Positions 17,635 through 28,974 of a stretch of DNA of 64,000 nt are shown here, piece after piece (positions within the stretch are counted from its first letter, which is position 1; every line of letters begins with the position of its first letter). The position numbers were made by a program, and so were the translations under genes. The stretch is from Candidatus Zhuqueibacterota bacterium (GTDB lineage Bacteria > Zhuqueibacterota > Zhuqueibacteria > Zhuqueibacterales > Geothermadaptataceae), in NCBI GenBank assembly GCA_030950365.1, contig JAUZRQ010000005.1, forward strand, positions 22,472-86,471, in the 5' to 3' direction. The notes below the pieces were generated by a model. It was not told the DNA's origin and did not search any database. It saw only the letters and a list, made by a program, of their open reading frames with translations.

Positions 17635-19119
17635 TTATTTTTTTTGAGTTGCGATTTTTTGATAGAGTTTGGAAAACCGTGTGGCGACAGTTTCCCAGGA
17701 GTGGTTTTCTTTCAGCGCATTGCGAATGAGCTTTTGCCATTTTTTAGCGTCCCTGTAAATAGCCACCGCACTTTGCACGGCTTTCACCAGTGCCGCGGCG
17801 GTATTGTCCTTAAATAAAAACCCCGCCCCCTGCTCGGCCTCGGCATCGAAATGGATAATGCTGTCTTTATATACGCCTGATGCATGTGCCACGGGGATGG
17901 TACCATATCGCAAGCAGCGAAAGGCTTCGGAGCCCAGGCGTTCATGTTTGGCGGGGAACAACGCGATATCCGCACCGGCAAGCAAGAGGTGCTTCATCTC
18001 TGCCGATTTGGGAGCTAAAGCCATCTGGCGGGCATGTTTTTTGGCTTTCTTTTCAAATTCTTTCTTCAGCGAACCATCGCCCTCATCCAGAACCACCAAC
18101 TGGCATTTCAGTTTGAGCAGATCATCGATCGCCTTTAACACCACGTCGGCGCCTTTTTCCGTGCTATAGCCGGAGTGATAGCTCAGCAGCGGAACACCTT
18201 CCGCATACGGCAAACCGACCTTGTCCAGCAGGATTTTCTTGTTTTCGACCTTCCGGGTAACCGAACGGCCGTTGTAATTCATGGCCAGATACTTGTCGGT
18301 CTCCGGGTCCCATGTTTTATAATTGATGCCGCTGACCATGCCAACCAGTTTGCTCTTGTTGGTCTGCAGCAATGATTTCACGTCGTCCGGCAAAATATCC
18401 TCTTCCATCATTTCCTGCGCCAGACTCTCGCTGCCCACGAGCACGAGATCGCTATAGGCGATGCCGGCCTTCAACGCATTAAATTTTTTGCCGGTAAACA
18501 GCTCAGTTGCTTGCTCGACCAGATATTCGGACAACCCGATCTTCTGCGGCGTTTCTGAAGAAAATTCAGCCAACGGCGAATAGCCGTTGAACGTGAAAAT
18601 AAATTTGGTTTTGGCGAAAAACTCTTCATCTGCAAACACGGTTTTTAGATACAGTGGTAGCAAACCAGCGGGCCAATCGAAACAGTGAATGACGTCCGGC
18701 TGCCAATGCAACACTCTCAGGGTTTGAAGGCAGCCTAAACAAAAGGCGGCAAAGCGTTCGGCATTATCGGGGAAGGGTTTTCCGGTGGCCGGATCGATAT
18801 AAATGCCCGGCCGGCCGAAATAGGATTTGTTGTCCAGGAAATATACCTGTACCTTGGAATCGGGCAGGAAAGACGATTTGGCGCTGATTTTAATTTCCTG
18901 ATCGCCGAGATTCATGCTCATGTCACGAAGTCGGATCACATCACGGAGCACAAATTTTCGCTCATTCACGCTTTTGTAATTTGGCATCATCACGCGAACA
19001 TCATGTCCGATCTCCTTCAGCGCGATTGGAAGCTGCGCGGCAATTTCAGCCATTTCGGCCTGCTGCACAAACGGGGCAATCTGAGGGGATACGAAGCAAA
19101 TCGATAGCGGATTTTTCAT
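17635..19119 (-). CDS. Glycogen/starch synthase-like glycosyltransferase (GT5), divergent
   Basis: A 494-residue GT-B protein resembling glycogen synthase. The starch-synthase N-domain is clear: SICFVSPQIAPF, HDVRVMMPNYKSV, FAAFCLGCLQTL, PDVIHCFDWPAGLLPLYL. The second domain ends in LRYGTIPVAHASG. Two functional motifs are altered. The ADP-glucose-binding K-x-GGL near residue 18 reads VQQAEM, and the catalytic E-P-C-G-L region reads ERLGSEAF. It may be a non-glycogen alpha-glucan or sugar transferase, or have reduced activity. It lies 123 bases after galT and ends at a clear terminator, so it is probably the last gene of a ybgF-galT-GT5 operon. Confidence 0.85.
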   Translation of the reverse strand: MKNPLSICFVSPQIAPFVQQAEMAEIAAQLPIALKEIGHDVRVMMPNYKSVNERKFVLRDVIRLRDMSMNLGDQEIKISAKSSFLPDSKVQVYFLDNKSYFGRPGIYIDPATGKPFPDNAERFAAFCLGCLQTLRVLHWQPDVIHCFDWPAGLLPLYLKTVFADEEFFAKTKFIFTFNGYSPLAEFSSETPQKIGLSEYLVEQATELFTGKKFNALKAGIAYSDLVLVGSESLAQEMMEEDILPDDVKSLLQTNKSKLVGMVSGINYKTWDPETDKYLAMNYNGRSVTRKVENKKILLDKVGLPYAEGVPLLSYHSGYSTEKGADVVLKAIDDLLKLKCQLVVLDEGDGSLKKEFEKKAKKHARQMALAPKSAEMKHLLLAGADIALFPAKHERLGSEAFRCLRYGTIPVAHASGVYKDSIIHFDAEAEQGAGFLFKDNTAAALVKAVQSAVAIYRDAKKWQKLIRNALKENHSWETVATRFSKLYQKIATQKK

Positions 19120-19242
19120 CGTTTACATCCTAACACTTGTGTTAAACTCACCGTTTACAAAAATACCATGGGTTTATTTTGTTTACGAATTTATTATGGC
19201 CGCGCCCCCCTCCACCGGAACCGTGCCGGGCGCCACAAGACA

Positions 19243-20235
19243 TTAGCCGTGGGCCAGATGAGCCGCTGCATCTTCCGGTGGAACTGGATTGATATAAAAC
19301 CCGGATCCCCACTCAAAGCCGGCAATACGACTGAGCTTGGGAATAATCTCCATGTGCCAGTGGTACTCGGGCACGTCGGACCGTTGAATGGGGGACGAAT
19401 GGATGATGAAATTGTATGGGGGAGCATCCAGGGTTCGTTGGATTCGCTGCAACACGTCTTTCAAAACCTCAGCAAAGCGATTGTAGTGAGCATCTTCCAT
19501 TCGTTCATAGTGCGAGGCATGTTCCTTGGGCAATATCCAGGTTTCATAAGGAAAGCGTGATGCAAATGGAGCGATGGCGAGATACTTATCGGTTTCCAGG
19601 ATGATGCGCTTTTTCGAGTCCATCTCCTGATGGATGATATCGCAATAAATGCACCGCTCTTTGAGCTGGTAATGCTTGTTGGCGCCCTCGAGTTCCTCGG
19701 CGACCCGCTTGGGCAAAATAGGGGTCGCGATCAGTTGGGAGTGCGAATGCTCCAACGAAGCGCCCGCGGTCCCGCCGTGGTTTTTAAAAACCAGAATGTA
19801 TTGAAATCGCAGGTCGTTGCGCAAATCCACCATCCGGTCACGAAACGCTCGCAAAATGCTCTCGATGTGCAGCACGTCCAGATCGGCTAACTCCTTTTCA
19901 TGATCGGGGGTTTCGATAATCACTTCGTGCGCACCGATACCATTCATCAAATCGTAGAGGCCTTCACCCCGGCGGTTGAGCTCTCCTTCGATTTGCAAAG
20001 CAGGAAACTTGTTCGGAACCACGCGCACTTGCCAATCCGAGGCGTCGGCCTGTGAAGCCCCATCCCGCACCACCAGAATCTCTGGCGGCGTCTTGTCTTC
20101 GTTGCCCGGACAGAACGGACAAAAACCGCCCTTGCGACTTCTCGCCTCGAAAGCCCAGTCTGAAGGTCTCTTGCCTCGCTCGGTCGAAATAATCACCCAC
20201 CGCCCGACAACCGGATCCTTGCGCAGTTCTGGCAT
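19243..20235 (-). CDS. galT: Galactose-1-phosphate uridylyltransferase family protein
   Basis: A 330-residue HIT-superfamily nucleotidyltransferase. It has an N-terminal zinc site (CPFCPGNE), the catalytic H-x-H-x-Q as HSHSQ near residue 165, a second CIYCDII cysteine pair, and a C-terminal HWHMEIIP segment. It transfers a nucleotidyl group between sugar-1-phosphates through a uridylyl-His intermediate. GalT-like proteins next to starch-synthase-like genes can act as ADP-glucose phosphorylases, so the classical Leloir role is not certain. An AGGAAATCG ribosome-binding site precedes the ATG. It begins 20 bases after the YbgF-like gene. Confidence 0.9.
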   Translation of the reverse strand: MPELRKDPVVGRWVIISTERGKRPSDWAFEARSRKGGFCPFCPGNEDKTPPEILVVRDGASQADASDWQVRVVPNKFPALQIEGELNRRGEGLYDLMNGIGAHEVIIETPDHEKELADLDVLHIESILRAFRDRMVDLRNDLRFQYILVFKNHGGTAGASLEHSHSQLIATPILPKRVAEELEGANKHYQLKERCIYCDIIHQEMDSKKRIILETDKYLAIAPFASRFPYETWILPKEHASHYERMEDAHYNRFAEVLKDVLQRIQRTLDAPPYNFIIHSSPIQRSDVPEYHWHMEIIPKLSRIAGFEWGSGFYINPVPPEDAAAHLAHG

Positions 20236-20255
20236 TCGATTTCCTGCGGAAAAGC

Positions 20256-21104
20256 TTACTGCAACTTTCGCAAGTAGGACTGTGCCATGCTCACGAATTC
20301 ACTTTTCGGATAAGTGGCAATCAATTGCTCGAACTGTGCGCGTGCGGACTCACGATCGCCCATCTTCAAATATGTCACGCCGAGTTTCAGCAGGGCGGCA
20401 TCGGCCTTGTTGCTGTTCGGATAGGCAAATACTTTTTCGAATTCGGCGATGGCCTGTTCATAGTTGCCGAGTCCGTAATAACTCTCGCCGATCCAGTACT
20501 GACAGTTATCCGAAAGGGGGTGGTTGGGATTTTCAGCCAGCAATGCGGAGAAGGCTTCAATCGCCTGACGGTATTTTTTGTTGTAGTAAAGCTGTAGCGC
20601 GGCTTTGTAGCGTTCGCGGAACGAACCCGTAGGGGATACCGACGGCGCGGCTGGTGCCGACAACTTGGATGTACGCATGGCCGTGGCTTGTTGCTGCAAT
20701 TCCTCAAGTCGGCGATCCTTTTCTTCCAGATCGCGGCGTAAGTCTTGAATCAGCCGCTCTTTTTCTTTCAATTCGCTCTCCAGTTTCTGCACTTCGGCGC
20801 GAAGCGACTCGATATCGGCTCCCTCAGTCTGGCCAGTGGCCGGATCGCTCTTCTGTTCTTCAGAAGAAATTCCGAGAAGGCGCAGCACTTCGTCTTCTTC
20901 CGGATTCCTGGCCGCTTCTTCTTCCTGCTGCTTTTGTTCGGATTCGATGCCAAGCAGTTGGTCGATACTTACATCACCCTCGTCTGACACGCTTTCATTC
21001 TTGCCTCCGCCACATGCCAGAAATAGCAGTGTCAACAGAAGTACAGCGTACGTAGCGAAAGAGCGGGAATGAATCCTAAATTTACGAATTCCTGGCATCA
21101 ACAT
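20256..21104 (-). CDS. YbgF/CpoB-like lipoprotein with coiled coil and TPRs
   Basis: A 282-residue envelope protein. A lipoprotein signal ends in LLFLACGGG (lipobox Cys near residue 30). An acidic, glutamine-rich linker follows, then a coiled coil (about 95-150, IESLRAEVQKLESELKEKE), then three TPR-like repeats beginning YKAALQLYYNKKYRQAIEAF and ending FVSMAQSYLRKLQ. This order matches YbgF/CpoB, the Tol-Pal-linked coordinator of outer-membrane constriction and peptidoglycan synthesis. No tol or pal gene is visible here. The start at 21104 is set by a GGAGG site; the open frame runs further upstream. Confidence 0.85.
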   Translation of the reverse strand: MLMPGIRKFRIHSRSFATYAVLLLTLLFLACGGGKNESVSDEGDVSIDQLLGIESEQKQQEEEAARNPEEDEVLRLLGISSEEQKSDPATGQTEGADIESLRAEVQKLESELKEKERLIQDLRRDLEEKDRRLEELQQQATAMRTSKLSAPAAPSVSPTGSFRERYKAALQLYYNKKYRQAIEAFSALLAENPNHPLSDNCQYWIGESYYGLGNYEQAIAEFEKVFAYPNSNKADAALLKLGVTYLKMGDRESARAQFEQLIATYPKSEFVSMAQSYLRKLQ

Positions 21105-21608
21105 CCTGCATCCTCCAATACGATATTGAAAATTGTATCCATTAAAATAATACAACCTCTCTTGTTCAGGCCAACCGTGAGGCGCTGTTGGGGTGTGGCT
21201 ACATCCTACGATTCGACTGGTCATCCGCTGGCCACAGTGGGATCATAGCCAGACACATCCGCTGTTTTGTGATTTCACCCTCTTTTACCCCCCTTAGATT
21301 TAGCAATTTCAAACTGTAAGGCGATTTCAAATTGTTAAAAAAATGCCCATTAATATATGTTTAAAATAAATTTACTAAAACGCCCCCTAAAATGCAAGTT
21401 GTATTTTGGAATTCATAAAAATGCTCGAAGCACACAACAACGCAATTTGCAAGCACCAACATAGTTAAAACAAAGGTCTCTTTATAGTATTCCCACCATC
21501 GTTGCAATACGTTTCATCGTTCCATGCCCAGCACAGTCGCATAAATAGGGTTTTAGACCGGCTCTCTTCAAAGGGCCGGGCGCTCAGACTATCGGTTTGG
21601 CACCGGTA
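21105..21608. other. Long intergenic region between rodA and the YbgF-like gene
   Basis: About 500 bases with no supported gene. The middle (about 21280-21460) is strongly A+T-rich and probably holds the minus-strand promoter of the ybgF-galT-GT5 operon. Near 21560-21582 an imperfect CCGGC/GCCGG hairpin lies downstream of rodA but lacks a U-tract. No tRNA or known riboswitch pattern was recognised. Confidence 0.5.
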
Positions 21609-22838
21609 TCATAAATACTGAAACCGCCGGCGACCGGCATTCAGGATCAGACCCACCAAAATCATGTTGCTGATTAACGCTGAACCACCGTAGCTCAGAA
21701 ACGGTAGCGGTAAACCGGTCACCGGCATGATGCCCACCGTCATGCCAGTGTTGATGATCACATGAAAGGCGATGATGACCACCGCGCCTACCACCACCAG
21801 GCTGGAAAACTTGCTGCGGCACTCGATGGCAATATTAAACGACCGCCACAACAGAAAAAAGAAGGCGAGCAATACGAGACTCACGCCCAGAAAGCCGAAC
21901 TCTTCTCCCACCACCGAAAAAATGAAATCGGTGTGCTGCTCCGGCAGGAAACGCAACTGAGTCTGCGTGCCGTGCGTCCAGCCTTTGCCCCACAGGCCTC
22001 CTGAACCAATGGCCACCTTGGATTGCAGCACCTGATAGCCGAGTCCCTGCGGATCCTGCTTTAGACCGAGGAAAGTCAAAATGCGGTTCTGCTGGTATTC
22101 ATGCAGATGATTCCACAAAATCGGCGTGACAATGCCCACCATGATGTTGAACAGGAAATTGGGAATGATGATTTTGGGCCCACGTTTGGACAGGAACAAC
22201 ACCGCGGTGATGAACAGCATGGTGATGGTAAACGACCAGAACGAAAACGCCGACACCAGCGTCAGTACGGGAGCAATAAACAGGAACACGCTGAGCAGCG
22301 ACAGCCCGGCCCAGAACATCATCGGCAGGACCAGTGCGGCGAACACCAGCGCCGTGCCGAGGTCCGGCTCTTTGGCCACCAGCGCCATGGGAATCGCCGC
22401 AATGGCCAGCGCCATCAGCACATCTTTGGGATTGGCGAAATCGCGCTGCTCCTCCGACAGGTAGCGCGCCAGCGCGAACACGGTGGCGATCTTGGCAATT
22501 TCTGACGGTTGGAAACGGATCGGGCCGATGACGAACCAGCGGTGCACGGCGCCCTGCCCTTTGCCAAACAATAGCACCAGCACCAGCAAACCCAAAGAGA
22601 AAAGATAAACCAAATAGGCGTACTGTTTGAACCACTTCATCGGCATCGTCATAACAATGGATAGCACGATGGTACCGAAAAACACCCAGACGATTTGTTT
22701 TACAAAGTTGTTGGCCAACGCTGGACTGCTGGACTGCGTGGCACTGTAAACCGCCACCAGCCCGGCGATGAGCAAAAAACTCACGGTGAAAACGATGCCA
22801 AAATCGACCCGTTTCAGTTCCTGCGAATCCCAGGGCAT
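21609..22838 (-). CDS. rodA: Rod shape-determining glycosyltransferase RodA
   Basis: A 409-residue SEDS-family peptidoglycan glycosyltransferase with about ten membrane helices. Recognisable segments are VDFGIVFTVSFLLIAGLVAVYSAT at the N-terminus, RFQPSEIAKIATVFALARYL, KEPDLGTALVF, GSGGLWGKGWTHGTQTQLRFLPEQHTDFIFSVVGEE and the final GLPLPFLSYGGSALISNM. All are typical of RodA rather than FtsW because of the genomic partner. It polymerises glycan strands with PBP2, encoded 147 bases upstream, as the last gene of the mre operon. Confidence 0.96.
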   Translation of the reverse strand: MPWDSQELKRVDFGIVFTVSFLLIAGLVAVYSATQSSSPALANNFVKQIVWVFFGTIVLSIVMTMPMKWFKQYAYLVYLFSLGLLVLVLLFGKGQGAVHRWFVIGPIRFQPSEIAKIATVFALARYLSEEQRDFANPKDVLMALAIAAIPMALVAKEPDLGTALVFAALVLPMMFWAGLSLLSVFLFIAPVLTLVSAFSFWSFTITMLFITAVLFLSKRGPKIIIPNFLFNIMVGIVTPILWNHLHEYQQNRILTFLGLKQDPQGLGYQVLQSKVAIGSGGLWGKGWTHGTQTQLRFLPEQHTDFIFSVVGEEFGFLGVSLVLLAFFFLLWRSFNIAIECRSKFSSLVVVGAVVIIAFHVIINTGMTVGIMPVTGLPLPFLSYGGSALISNMILVGLILNAGRRRFQYL

Positions 22839-22985
22839 GCTAAAGCCTGTTGTTTTGATTTGCGATTAAACGATAGCCTCAATGCAAAAAATTGCCATCA
22901 AATCCCGGCCGCTGCGACCTGCCTGAAACCATGGATGCGGTTCTCTTCTTGCCACTGGCCATTTCCAGCGCTTCCGGACCACCCG

Positions 22986-24794
22986 CTAATCCATGCGCAA
23001 CCGCATGGCATCGGGAATCCGAATTTTCTGATTGCGCAGCAACAACCGCAAAATCCCGCGGGCAATGGGCGCGGCCTTTGCGCTGCCGCTGCCGCCGTTT
23101 TCAATGAAAATGGCAAACGCCACCTGCGGATCCTCGAACGGTGCGAAACCGATGAACCATGCATGATCATCGCCGTGGGGATTTTGCGCCGTACCGGTTT
23201 TTCCGGCCACGTGAATGCGACCGGGATTGGCCAGTTTGGCCGTGCCATGCTCGCCGTTCACCACGCGAAACATGCCTTCGTGGAGGAAATCCCAGGTGCG
23301 GCTGCTGATGCCACGCACCCATACCGTGTCCGGAGCGATATATTGCTCATCGCCGGTAATCGGATCTTCGATCATCCGGCCCAGATGAGGACGAAAGCCA
23401 ATGCCGCGGTTGGCGAGCAGCATGGCAAAGGCAGCCATTTGCAACGGCGTGACCAGCAAGTCACCCTGCCCCACAGATAGATTCAAGAACTGACCGCGGC
23501 TCCAATTGCCCTTGCCATAGCGATTGTTAAAATACGTAGAATCCGGCACCAGCCCGTCCTTTTCGCCGAACAGATCGATACCGGTTTTCCTCCCAAAATG
23601 GAATTTACGTGAAAATTCCACCCACGGATTCAGGCCGACTTTCTGAATCAGTCGGAAGAAATACACATTGCACGATTGCTCGATAGCCTGCAACAAATTA
23701 ACACTACCATGGCCGCTCTTTTTCCAGCACTCGAATTTACGGATGCCCAGCCGCAGGTATCCCGGACAATATACTGTTTCGTCTGGATCCACCAGACCTT
23801 TTTCCAGCGCGGCCGCCGCCAGCACCAATTTGTATGTCGAACCAGGCGGATACATGCTTTGGATCATGCGGTCGTATAGCGGATGGCCTGGATCGTTCAG
23901 AAGGGCTTCCCACACCGTTTTCGGAATGGGCCTGGTAAAGATTTCCGGATTATAATCCGGTTTGGACACCATGGCAATGACCTCGCCGTTTTTGCAATTC
24001 AACACCACGGCCGCGCCGCGTTTATCAGCCATAACAGTCTCCAGAAACCGCTGCAGCTGCGCATCGATGGCGAGGTAGAGATTCTTTCCCGGCCGGGGCA
24101 ATTTTTCGCCCAGCTCCTTCAGCACCCGCACTTCGCGGCCGAGTGCGTCCACCTCGACATAGTGATAGCCCTTTTCTCCGCGAAGGATGGGTTCGTAGAT
24201 GCGCTCCAGTCCCTTCTTGCCAATGATATCGCCTTTTTCATAACCCTGGTCCCGGTACATCTCCAGCTCGGTTTCGGTGATTTCGCCGAGGTAGCCAAAC
24301 ACATGCGGCGCCTTGATGCCCGCTGGGTAAAATCGCCGCGGCTCCACATCGAACACGATGCCGGGCAACTCCATTTTGCGCTCTTCCAGGCGCGCCAGCA
24401 GAGGCAGTTCAACATAGCGAGCCAGCTTCACGCGCTGAAACGGCCCGCGGCGCTCCCGGCGGTAGATCCGCCGCAGATCATCGGCCGGACGCTGTAACAG
24501 GTTAGCCAGAACGGCAAACACCGAATCGCGCGCCTTCATTTCATTGGGAATGGCATAGATGGAATAAGCCGGCAGATTATCGACCAGAATTTCGCCATAA
24601 CGATCCAGAATCAAACCTCGCGGTGCAGCCAGGGTCACCTGGCGCAGCCGGTTCTTGTTGCTGGCCTGAAAATAGCGCTCCTGGTCAATGATTTGAACAT
24701 AAAAAAACCGGCTGAGCAATCCGAGAAAAGCAAAGATCAAAAGCGCGCGGAATATGACCACGCGCCGGGATACCATGTGTAGCCATTTCGCCAT
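22986..24794 (-). CDS. mrdA: Penicillin-binding protein 2 (transpeptidase)
   Basis: A 602-residue class B PBP. It has a short cytoplasmic tail, one membrane helix (about 12-32), the PBP dimerisation domain (RGLILDRYGEILVDNLPAYS), and a transpeptidase domain with the active-site S-x-x-K as GSTYK, S-x-N as SCN, and K-T-G as GKTGTA. It cross-links lateral-wall peptidoglycan in the periplasm as the RodA partner. The start follows GGAGG by eight bases, and that site overlaps the end of mreD. The length and order of motifs are normal for the family. Confidence 0.96.
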   Translation of the reverse strand: MAKWLHMVSRRVVIFRALLIFAFLGLLSRFFYVQIIDQERYFQASNKNRLRQVTLAAPRGLILDRYGEILVDNLPAYSIYAIPNEMKARDSVFAVLANLLQRPADDLRRIYRRERRGPFQRVKLARYVELPLLARLEERKMELPGIVFDVEPRRFYPAGIKAPHVFGYLGEITETELEMYRDQGYEKGDIIGKKGLERIYEPILRGEKGYHYVEVDALGREVRVLKELGEKLPRPGKNLYLAIDAQLQRFLETVMADKRGAAVVLNCKNGEVIAMVSKPDYNPEIFTRPIPKTVWEALLNDPGHPLYDRMIQSMYPPGSTYKLVLAAAALEKGLVDPDETVYCPGYLRLGIRKFECWKKSGHGSVNLLQAIEQSCNVYFFRLIQKVGLNPWVEFSRKFHFGRKTGIDLFGEKDGLVPDSTYFNNRYGKGNWSRGQFLNLSVGQGDLLVTPLQMAAFAMLLANRGIGFRPHLGRMIEDPITGDEQYIAPDTVWVRGISSRTWDFLHEGMFRVVNGEHGTAKLANPGRIHVAGKTGTAQNPHGDDHAWFIGFAPFEDPQVAFAIFIENGGSGSAKAAPIARGILRLLLRNQKIRIPDAMRLRMD

Positions 24795-24799
24795 GCGCC

Positions 24800-25273
24800 T
24801 TACCTCCAGAAGCCGCGAGGCAACAGAAAATGCGTGATAACCACTAGCACCAGCGTGTAAAGGGCGCCGGGCAAAGAGAAGCGGAAAATGAGCTGGGCGA
24901 GGTTCAGTTTCTGATCGAGCATGAACAAGGAGTAATAAATCAACTGAAAGCTGAACAATATGATGAATAGATACATGGATTGAATCTGGAAGCTCAGTTT
25001 TTCGCGAAATTTCAACAGGACGCCGGCAAGAAACGATGCCACCACATAGCTCAACATATAGGCACCCAAAAAGTGCGAGGTAAATGCATCTCGAAAGAAG
25101 CCGACCGCCAGCGCTGTCAACATAGCCGCCACGCCGCCCTGGTGAATCGCCAGATAAATGAGCCCGATTAGCACCGCATCCGGCACGATATCGAAAACCG
25201 AAAAGAATGGCAGCACCACGATTTGAAAAATCAGCAGAACGGCAAACAGGCCTGTGTATTGAACAATTTTCAT
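24800..25273 (-). CDS. mreD: Rod shape-determining protein MreD
   Basis: A 157-residue membrane protein with five or six hydrophobic helices, weakly conserved in sequence as usual for MreD. Visible features are VVLPFFSVFDIVPDAVLIGLIYLAI and VGFFRDAFTSHFLGAYMLSY, both typical. The start at 25273 (MKIVQYTG) lies four bases after the mreC stop; a longer open frame overlapping mreC is less likely. It acts with MreC to link MreB to the periplasmic wall machinery. Confidence 0.9.
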   Translation of the reverse strand: MKIVQYTGLFAVLLIFQIVVLPFFSVFDIVPDAVLIGLIYLAIHQGGVAAMLTALAVGFFRDAFTSHFLGAYMLSYVVASFLAGVLLKFREKLSFQIQSMYLFIILFSFQLIYYSLFMLDQKLNLAQLIFRFSLPGALYTLVLVVITHFLLPRGFWR

Positions 25274-25277
25274 GATG

Positions 25278-26102
25278 TCAATTGGCGATTGACTGGTGCG
25301 GTGATATGATAACGAACACTTCTTCCAGTGTATCAAAGTCCACGACGGGCTCAACTTCAATATCCAGAAACAGAGTTGAACTGCTGCGCTTGATTTTCTT
25401 CACTACGCCGACGATGATACCGGTGGGAAACAGGCCGCTCATTTCGGACGTGACCACCACATCGCCGATCTTCACATCGGCATTTTTGGGCACCTGGGTA
25501 AGGCGGCAGGTCCGGCCATCTTCATATACCAGAATGCCATTGATGCGGCTGCGCTGAATCTTGCACGCCGCTCGGAAATTATGATCCAGCACCAGTTGCG
25601 CTTCCGACGTGTTTCCAGATACGGCGAGAATTTTGCCCACCAGTCCTGCCGGCGCGATCACTGGCATGTTTTTTTGCACCCCATGCCGGGTGCCCACATC
25701 CAGCGTCAACGTTTTCACAAAATGCTCGGCGCTGCGGGCCAGCACACGCGAGCTGACCAGGTCGAAGGCACTCCTCTGTTTGAACTCCAGCATGGCACGC
25801 AGGCGGGCGTTTTCCAGAGCGGCCTCACGCAACTGGCTGTTTTCCAGGAGCAAACGGGTAGCGCGCGCCCGTAGGCGGGATAGTTCTTCCTGCATGTCCT
25901 GCATGGACTGGAACCAGGTGATGGTCCTCAGGCCGTAGCCCCACGCTCCAATCACCAGCGTACGCAGCCGCTCCACCTGTGGATTATGGTTGGCAAACAG
26001 AAACACGAATGAAATTGCCAGACTGACCAGCAGTGTAAAATACTCCTGGCGCGTGACGGTAAGAAAGGGGTTCTGCGTAAATCGTAATTCTTTCACTGGC
26101 AA
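25278..26102 (-). CDS. mreC: Rod shape-determining protein MreC
   Basis: A 274-residue protein with an N-terminal membrane helix (about 23-41), a coiled coil (LSRLRARATRLLLENSQLREAALENARL region), and a two-barrel periplasmic domain with GTRHGVQKNMPVIAPAGLVGKI and VVTSEMSGLFPTGIIVGVV. These are classic MreC landmarks. No ATG is available near the beginning; translation probably starts at TTG 26102 or GTG 26096. It lies 17 bases after mreB in the operon. It scaffolds PBP2 and RodA in the elongasome. Confidence 0.95.
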   Translation of the reverse strand: MPVKELRFTQNPFLTVTRQEYFTLLVSLAISFVFLFANHNPQVERLRTLVIGAWGYGLRTITWFQSMQDMQEELSRLRARATRLLLENSQLREAALENARLRAMLEFKQRSAFDLVSSRVLARSAEHFVKTLTLDVGTRHGVQKNMPVIAPAGLVGKILAVSGNTSEAQLVLDHNFRAACKIQRSRINGILVYEDGRTCRLTQVPKNADVKIGDVVVTSEMSGLFPTGIIVGVVKKIKRSSSTLFLDIEVEPVVDFDTLEEVFVIISPHQSIAN

Positions 26103-26119
26103 TCACGGGGTTCGATCGG

Positions 26120-27166
<1,047 letters not shown>

Positions 27167-27379
27167 TTAATAAATCCTTAATAAGTAATAATAAGTAATT
27201 TATCCAGCCAACTTCCTGAATTATTCAATTTCTGTCACGATACAGTCATTCTCCGATCATTTGTGAGTTAGGCTTTGCATTAACCCTAAATGGCAATAAA
27301 AACGAAATGACAAAGTTGCAAGATTGTTCATCCTCAAATCGCTTGACCATTATTATCGATTCCCAATTGGCCTATCATG

Positions 27380-28930
27380 CTAATGCCGAAAATGTCGTAC
27401 ATGGGTGAACACCATGGCGAGGCCGGCGCGGTCCGCCGCTTCGATCACCTCATTGTCGCGGATTGATCCTCCGGGCTGGATAACCGCCGTGGCTCCCGCC
27501 TCGGCCGCGGCTTCCACGCCGTCTGGAAATGGGAAAAAGGCATCGGAAGCCACCACCGAACCGTTCAGCTCGAGACCAGCCCGGCGGGCTTTTTCCACAG
27601 CCAGGATCGACGCATCCACGCGGGACATCTGTCCGGCGCCGATGCCGACGGTCTGTTCGTTTTTGGCGTAAACGATGGCGTTGGATTTGACCCAGCGGAC
27701 GACTCTCCAGCCAAAGAGCAGATCCTTCCATTCCTGATCTGTGGGCTTGCGACGGGAGACAATGTCAAATTTGGTATCGTCGTCCGGCCGTAAATCTTTA
27801 TCCTGCAACAGGAGTCCACCGGTCAGGTGGCGCACTTCCATTTCCGGCAAAATCGGCTCGGAAATCGCCGGACATTCCAGCAGGCGCAGGTTCTTTTTCT
27901 GCCGCAAAATCTCCAGCGCCGCCTCGCTGAACGCCGGCGCGATGACGACTTCGGTAAAAATATCCGCGATCTGCCTAGCCGTATCCGCATCCAGCTCACG
28001 GTTCACTCCCACGATGCCGCCAAAGGCCGATTGCCGGTCGGTGGACAGCGCCCGTGCATAGGCCTCGGGCAGGGTTCTGGCCACGGCCACGCCACAGGGG
28101 TTGGCGTGTTTGATGATCACCGCGGCGGGTTGCCTGAAGCCGCGCACGATTTGAAAGGCCGCGTCGGCATCCATGTAATTATTGTACGACAGCGCTTTGC
28201 CGTGCAACTGCTTTGCCGACAGCACGCCGCCTGCGCCGCCGAGGAGATGGCGGTACAGCGCCGCTTGCTGGTGGGGATTTTCGCCGTAGCGTAGATCGGC
28301 GATTTTCTCCAGCGGTAGTACAAGCCGTTCCGGCAGCGCTTCGAATTCCGGCGCCCGCTGCCAGAAAAAGTTGTGAATCTGCGCATCGTACGCGGCAGAG
28401 GTGGCGAAGGCCTGCACGGCCAGCCGGTAGCGCGTTTCATTCGAGAGTGCACCGTTCCGCTCGATTTCGCCGCGGATGGCTGCGTACTGCGCGGGGCTCG
28501 TTACCACGGCCACGTGTTTGTGATTTTTGGCCGCCGCGCGGATCAGCGTCACGCCGCCAATGTCGATTTGCTCTATCGCCTCGGCAAGAGTGACGTCTTT
28601 GCGCGACACGGTTTCCGCAAACGCGTACAGGTTGACAACCACCATGTCGAACAGCGGGATGCCATGCTTATCGGCTTCGGCCACGTGCGCGGATACATCC
28701 CGGTTGGCGAGAATGCCGCCGAACACCTTTGGATGCAGGGTCTTCACCCGGCCATCCATGATTTCCGGGAAGCCGGTCAAATCCGCGATGTCGGTTACAG
28801 CAAGCCCGGCCTCACGCAGCAATCTGGCCGTGCCGCCGGTGGAATAAATCCGATATCCCTGCTGGATGAGAAAACCGGTAAAATCGGCAATGCCGGTTTT
28901 GTCGGTAACACTGATGAGTGCGTTCTTCAT
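27380..28930 (-). CDS. purH: Bifunctional AICAR transformylase / IMP cyclohydrolase
   Basis: A 516-residue enzyme carrying out the last two steps of de novo IMP synthesis. The N-terminal cyclohydrolase half has [21 protein letters not shown] and [16 protein letters not shown]. The C-terminal transformylase half has [33 protein letters not shown] [12 protein letters not shown], and the final [11 protein letters not shown] and [12 protein letters not shown]. All are canonical. It lies 278 bases downstream of purN, with a dispersed repeat in between, so the two may share a transcript. Confidence 0.97.
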   Translation of the reverse strand: MKNALISVTDKTGIADFTGFLIQQGYRIYSTGGTARLLREAGLAVTDIADLTGFPEIMDGRVKTLHPKVFGGILANRDVSAHVAEADKHGIPLFDMVVVNLYAFAETVSRKDVTLAEAIEQIDIGGVTLIRAAAKNHKHVAVVTSPAQYAAIRGEIERNGALSNETRYRLAVQAFATSAAYDAQIHNFFWQRAPEFEALPERLVLPLEKIADLRYGENPHQQAALYRHLLGGAGGVLSAKQLHGKALSYNNYMDADAAFQIVRGFRQPAAVIIKHANPCGVAVARTLPEAYARALSTDRQSAFGGIVGVNRELDADTARQIADIFTEVVIAPAFSEAALEILRQKKNLRLLECPAISEPILPEMEVRHLTGGLLLQDKDLRPDDDTKFDIVSRRKPTDQEWKDLLFGWRVVRWVKSNAIVYAKNEQTVGIGAGQMSRVDASILAVEKARRAGLELNGSVVASDAFFPFPDGVEAAAEAGATAVIQPGGSIRDNEVIEAADRAGLAMVFTHVRHFRH

Positions 28931-28974
28931 GAATTCCCGTTGGGTTTCAAAGATTCGTTATTGAAAGAATGAGT

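Noticed and set aside
21560..21582. Hairpin after rodA as a terminator
   Set aside because: The stem is imperfect and lacks a U-tract.
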